A stretch of DNA of 43,186 nucleotides from positions 1 through 43,186 of the forward strand of contig CAZWJH010000009.1 of NCBI GenBank assembly GCA_964634755.1, given 5' to 3'. How positions within the stretch are numbered: position 1 is the first letter of the stretch; each line of letters starts with the position of its first letter. Under the pieces are notes generated by a model that did not search any database, was not told the DNA's origin, and saw nothing but the letters and a program-made list of their open reading frames with translations. Shown here piece after piece: positions 42,001 through 43,186 of this stretch. The position numbers and the translations under genes were made by a program. Source of the stretch: JALXDT01 sp964634755. GTDB taxonomy: Bacteria > Acidobacteriota > Aminicenantia > JAMOAD01.

Positions 42001-42234
42001 GTATTTTCCATCGGGAGACCAGACAGGATATATTTCAAATCCAACATTGTCTGTCAGTCTCAGAGCCCTTCCTCCGGTTATTGAGACTTTCCATATATCA
42101 CCATTGTATGAGAAAACCACACTCGTTCCGTCCGGAGAAACCGCAGGGGTTTTCGGAAGTGATATTTGAGCAGCACTAATTAAAAAACCTACTATCAAAA
42201 AATTCAGAATTATTACAAAAAAAGACTTTTTCAT
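39040..42234 (-). CDS. Tricorn-type protease, secreted
   Basis: A 1064-residue protein: signal peptide (about 1-24, FLISAAQ), two blocks of TolB/WD40-like propeller repeats (WSPDGKYIAFSSDRNG and similar, about 30-680), a PDZ domain (about 770-850) and an S41-type catalytic core. The catalytic residues align with Thermoplasma tricorn: His735 in ELNSSHQG, Ser953 in NSYSNAE, Glu1011 in MEHNG (archaeal His746, Ser965, Glu1023). It would cut peptides into short products in the periplasm or outside. The ATG at 42234 follows an AAAAGGAGGT box; an upstream in-frame ATG at 42282 would hide the signal peptide and overlap the previous gene. Confidence 0.94.
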   Translation of the reverse strand: MKKSFFVIILNFLIVGFLISAAQISLPKTPAVSPDGTSVVFSYNGDIWKVSITGGRALRLTDNVGFEIYPVWSPDGKYIAFSSDRNGSFDVFVMSADGGAPRQLTFRDSPDYVTGWSPDGKYIIFHTTGKLHHFYRNYNVYKVSVYGGTPFILIPEVSKNGSFNHKGNLVAFNFGTAPELRKRYRGSANIEIYLYNLKDKKFEKFTNFNGNDKWPKFSPNDRYIYFVSDRSKNMVFNLYKKELKTGTVKQITFFKKGQVRFPSIANNKNVIVFEYKNKLYKVVDDGKPQEIKIYAPADYKDPVIVKKTYTSRAETMALSPDNKEIAFVVRGEVFVMSEDGKLLKRITNSPSREKNLCWAEDGKSLYFTSDKYGNYDIFKVSSADKTRERLSETLKLKIERITSTPADEGEMKLSPDKTKLAFVRGKGDLIIRDVKTGKEKAIVKGWSELTFNWSPDSKWIAYSQDDNDFNTDIYIIPASGGKAHNISRHPDIDTDPVFSPDGKVLYFVSRRGEMGERTVDNNIDVFAVFLEKKYDEMNEYELKKALENEEKDKKDKKVTVKIDFENIHNRVRRITSIYGHEYGIAVSPDSKSIAFASRNDKGGYLFLGKWEGLKLNVKKLTKAAVNPSEIVFGKNGKKIYFKKGNGTFAKIGTNGSGYKSIPFKAKVIINRALENAQKYNEAWRVLYNYFYDSKFHGTNWIKDRDYYKPWAIKTRNSNDFNYVFTMLLGELNSSHQGIRGPYKKNDVRTGYIGVEFCPHYKGKGLRIHKVFKYGPADREISKLYPEDIILKVNDIEIGPHTNFYRLMEDSVNKEVLLTVKRGKETKEIIIRPVSYYELKTIVYKNIVENRRKIVEKLSGGKLTYVHIRGMGTSNAREFEKELYSVAHGKDGLIIDVRNNGGGWITDLLLSMLMTRQHAITIPRDGGKGYPQGRRVFYNWPKPIVVLINPNSYSNAEIFPWSIRTLKRGKLVGEQTFGAVISTGAVTLIDGAYVRMPFRGWYVNDGTFTNMEHNGCPPDVYVPYKLGELAKGEDSQLLKAVEVLKQEVREAKKLKTWPDWIDVKR

Positions 42235-42248
42235 AAAATTACCTCCTT

Positions 42249-43028
42249 TTATTTTGTCTCTTTTATTATCTTTTTTACACACTCTGATGTTTCAAATATA
42301 TAAGGTGGGGATACGAGTTTTATTTCGGATATCAATCTTCTCGGAATGCTTTCAAAAACATTAACCTTTCTTAAACCCCTTCTGTATGTTTTTACTTTAA
42401 AGAGAATGGAAAGTTCACTTGTAAGGTATTTATCCCCTGATGAAATGACATAAAATGGTTTGTGAAAATAGTTTGCCGCAAGTGCGAGAAAGTGAGTTCC
42501 AATTTTATTTATTATAAATTCATCTGTAATTAAATCCGCCCCCACAATAATCCCGTCCGAATCTTCCACCTCCGATACAAGTGCACAGTCCTCAACAACT
42601 TCAATATTGTGATATTTGGAAAGGATATCAGCTGTTATAAGCCCTTCCTTTTGAGGGTATGATATGCCTACAATTATGTCAAGCTCTTTCCCTCTTTTTA
42701 AAAGCTCTGTTACCCAGTGGCTCATTGAAATTGTAATCCATCTCTTTTTTGAAAAATGCTCGTCCCAGAATTCGGTAAAAACCTTTTCTCCGTCATTTTT
42801 TATCTTTTGTGGTATTTTCCCCTCTCTTTCAAGGCATAGAAAGTTTACTCTGTTTATCACAGCTCCCATTGAAGAGTGGACGCTGAGTATCTTTTTTGCG
42901 GTTTGGTAAAGCTCTTTTTCAGGAAGAATCTTAAATAGATTTTCTATATTGTCAGCTATAATGCTGCTTCCGGATTTTTTATCCTTGAGGATTTTATCAA
43001 GTTCTTTTTCCCACTCTTTTTTTCCCAT
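42249..43028 (-). CDS. eIF2B alpha/beta/delta-family protein (MtnA/ribose-1,5-bisphosphate isomerase-like)
   Basis: A 259-residue protein of the IF-2B superfamily. The signature DGIIVGADLITDEFIINKIGTHFLALAANYFHKPFYVISS is clear, with the aspartate used in catalysis by isomerase members. The N-terminal half (helical, about 1-110) fits the family helical domain. The cysteine motif of methylthioribose-1-phosphate isomerase (TxCN) is not evident, so activity is uncertain; the members are either sugar-phosphate isomerases or regulatory subunits. It lies 14 bases before the tricorn gene on the same strand. Confidence 0.75.
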   Translation of the reverse strand: MGKKEWEKELDKILKDKKSGSSIIADNIENLFKILPEKELYQTAKKILSVHSSMGAVINRVNFLCLEREGKIPQKIKNDGEKVFTEFWDEHFSKKRWITISMSHWVTELLKRGKELDIIVGISYPQKEGLITADILSKYHNIEVVEDCALVSEVEDSDGIIVGADLITDEFIINKIGTHFLALAANYFHKPFYVISSGDKYLTSELSILFKVKTYRRGLRKVNVFESIPRRLISEIKLVSPPYIFETSECVKKIIKETK

Positions 43029-43055
43029 CTTTTCACCTTATATTTATTTTATGGA

Positions 43056-43186
43056 TTATTTAATTGTCGGTTTGTAAGAAAGACTTTCTTTTAGTTCGTA
43101 AAAATCGCTTCCTTTGGGAACATTTCTCAGTTTTGTAAGAAGTGTTTTGCTGTCAATAAGTTGATCAAAAGAGATTGCTTTTATGT
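43056..43186 (-). CDS. C-terminal end of an unidentified protein (cut by the window edge)
   Basis: An open minus-strand frame of 43 codons runs from the window edge to a TAA at 43058-43056 and reads IKAISFDQLIDSKTLLTKL then RNVPKGSDFYELKESLSYKPTIK. It ends 27 bases before the eIF2B-like start on the same strand, which fits the preceding operon gene. Too short to identify. Confidence 0.55.
   Translation of the reverse strand, partial: IKAISFDQLIDSKTLLTKLRNVPKGSDFYELKESLSYKPTIK

Noticed and set aside
1..43186. CRISPR arrays, rRNA genes, insertion sequences, phage genes or a replication origin
   Set aside because: No direct repeats with regular spacers, no transposase or integrase reading frame, no rRNA-like segment and no DnaA-box cluster were seen.

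Overview
The window is 43 kb of low-GC, gene-dense DNA from a bacterium with an outer membrane. It carries a TolC/adaptor/RND efflux operon, NagZ, secreted proteases with signal peptides and a pseudopilin-like protein. Several traits suggest an anaerobic and perhaps thermophilic peptide or amino-acid user: a two-domain protein disulfide oxidoreductase beside a thioredoxin reductase, a tricorn-type protease, M1, C1 and M48 peptidases, and a (broken) tryptophanase. I cannot assign a phylum from the sequence. A run of exactly 100 N (13580-13679) marks a scaffold gap, so this is a draft or metagenome assembly.

Region by region. 0-1.7 kb: PDO/TrxB redox pair ending in a strong hairpin. 1.7-7.9 kb: a pseudopilin-like gene on the minus strand, then a plus-strand run of macro-domain protein, gap, pgk, tpiA, secG, tRNA-Leu(GAG), tRNA-Ala(GGC), rpmB and ffh, so lower glycolysis leads straight into Sec/SRP and translation genes. 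7.9-11.9 kb (minus): a CLC chloride transporter with CBS and RCK-C domains, then a CheX-like protein, a zinc-ribbon membrane protein, an EIIA-type protein and a PII-like protein, tightly packed or overlapping. 12.0-15.9 kb: an M48 metalloprotease fused to zinc ribbons (cut by the gap) and a NatAB-type ABC exporter. 16.0-22.1 kb: nagZ, a phosphohexomutase paralogue lacking the catalytic serine, an intact phosphohexomutase and a NagB-GHMP-kinase fusion. 22.1-29.6 kb (minus): tetR, tolC, adaptor, RND pump and rlmD, behind a consensus promoter embedded in TetR-type operators. 29.6-38.1 kb: lower gene density, with a secreted orphan, a tryptophanase pseudogene, a toxin-antitoxin pair, unknown genes, an M1 peptidase and several dispersed repeats. 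38.1-43.2 kb: a C1 peptidase, a secreted tricorn protease, an eIF2B-like protein and a partial gene.

The most interesting block is 16.0-22.1 kb. NagZ would release N-acetylglucosamine. A GHMP kinase of the galactokinase type would phosphorylate a sugar at C1, the mutase would move the phosphate to C6, and NagB would convert glucosamine-6-phosphate to fructose-6-phosphate. This would be an amino-sugar (peptidoglycan) salvage route with its first and last steps fused in one polypeptide, accompanied by a probable pseudo-mutase subunit. The second candidate system is the CLC/CheX/zinc-ribbon/EIIA/PII-like operon, which looks like an ion transporter with its own set of signalling proteins. Both are inferences from domain content and gene order.
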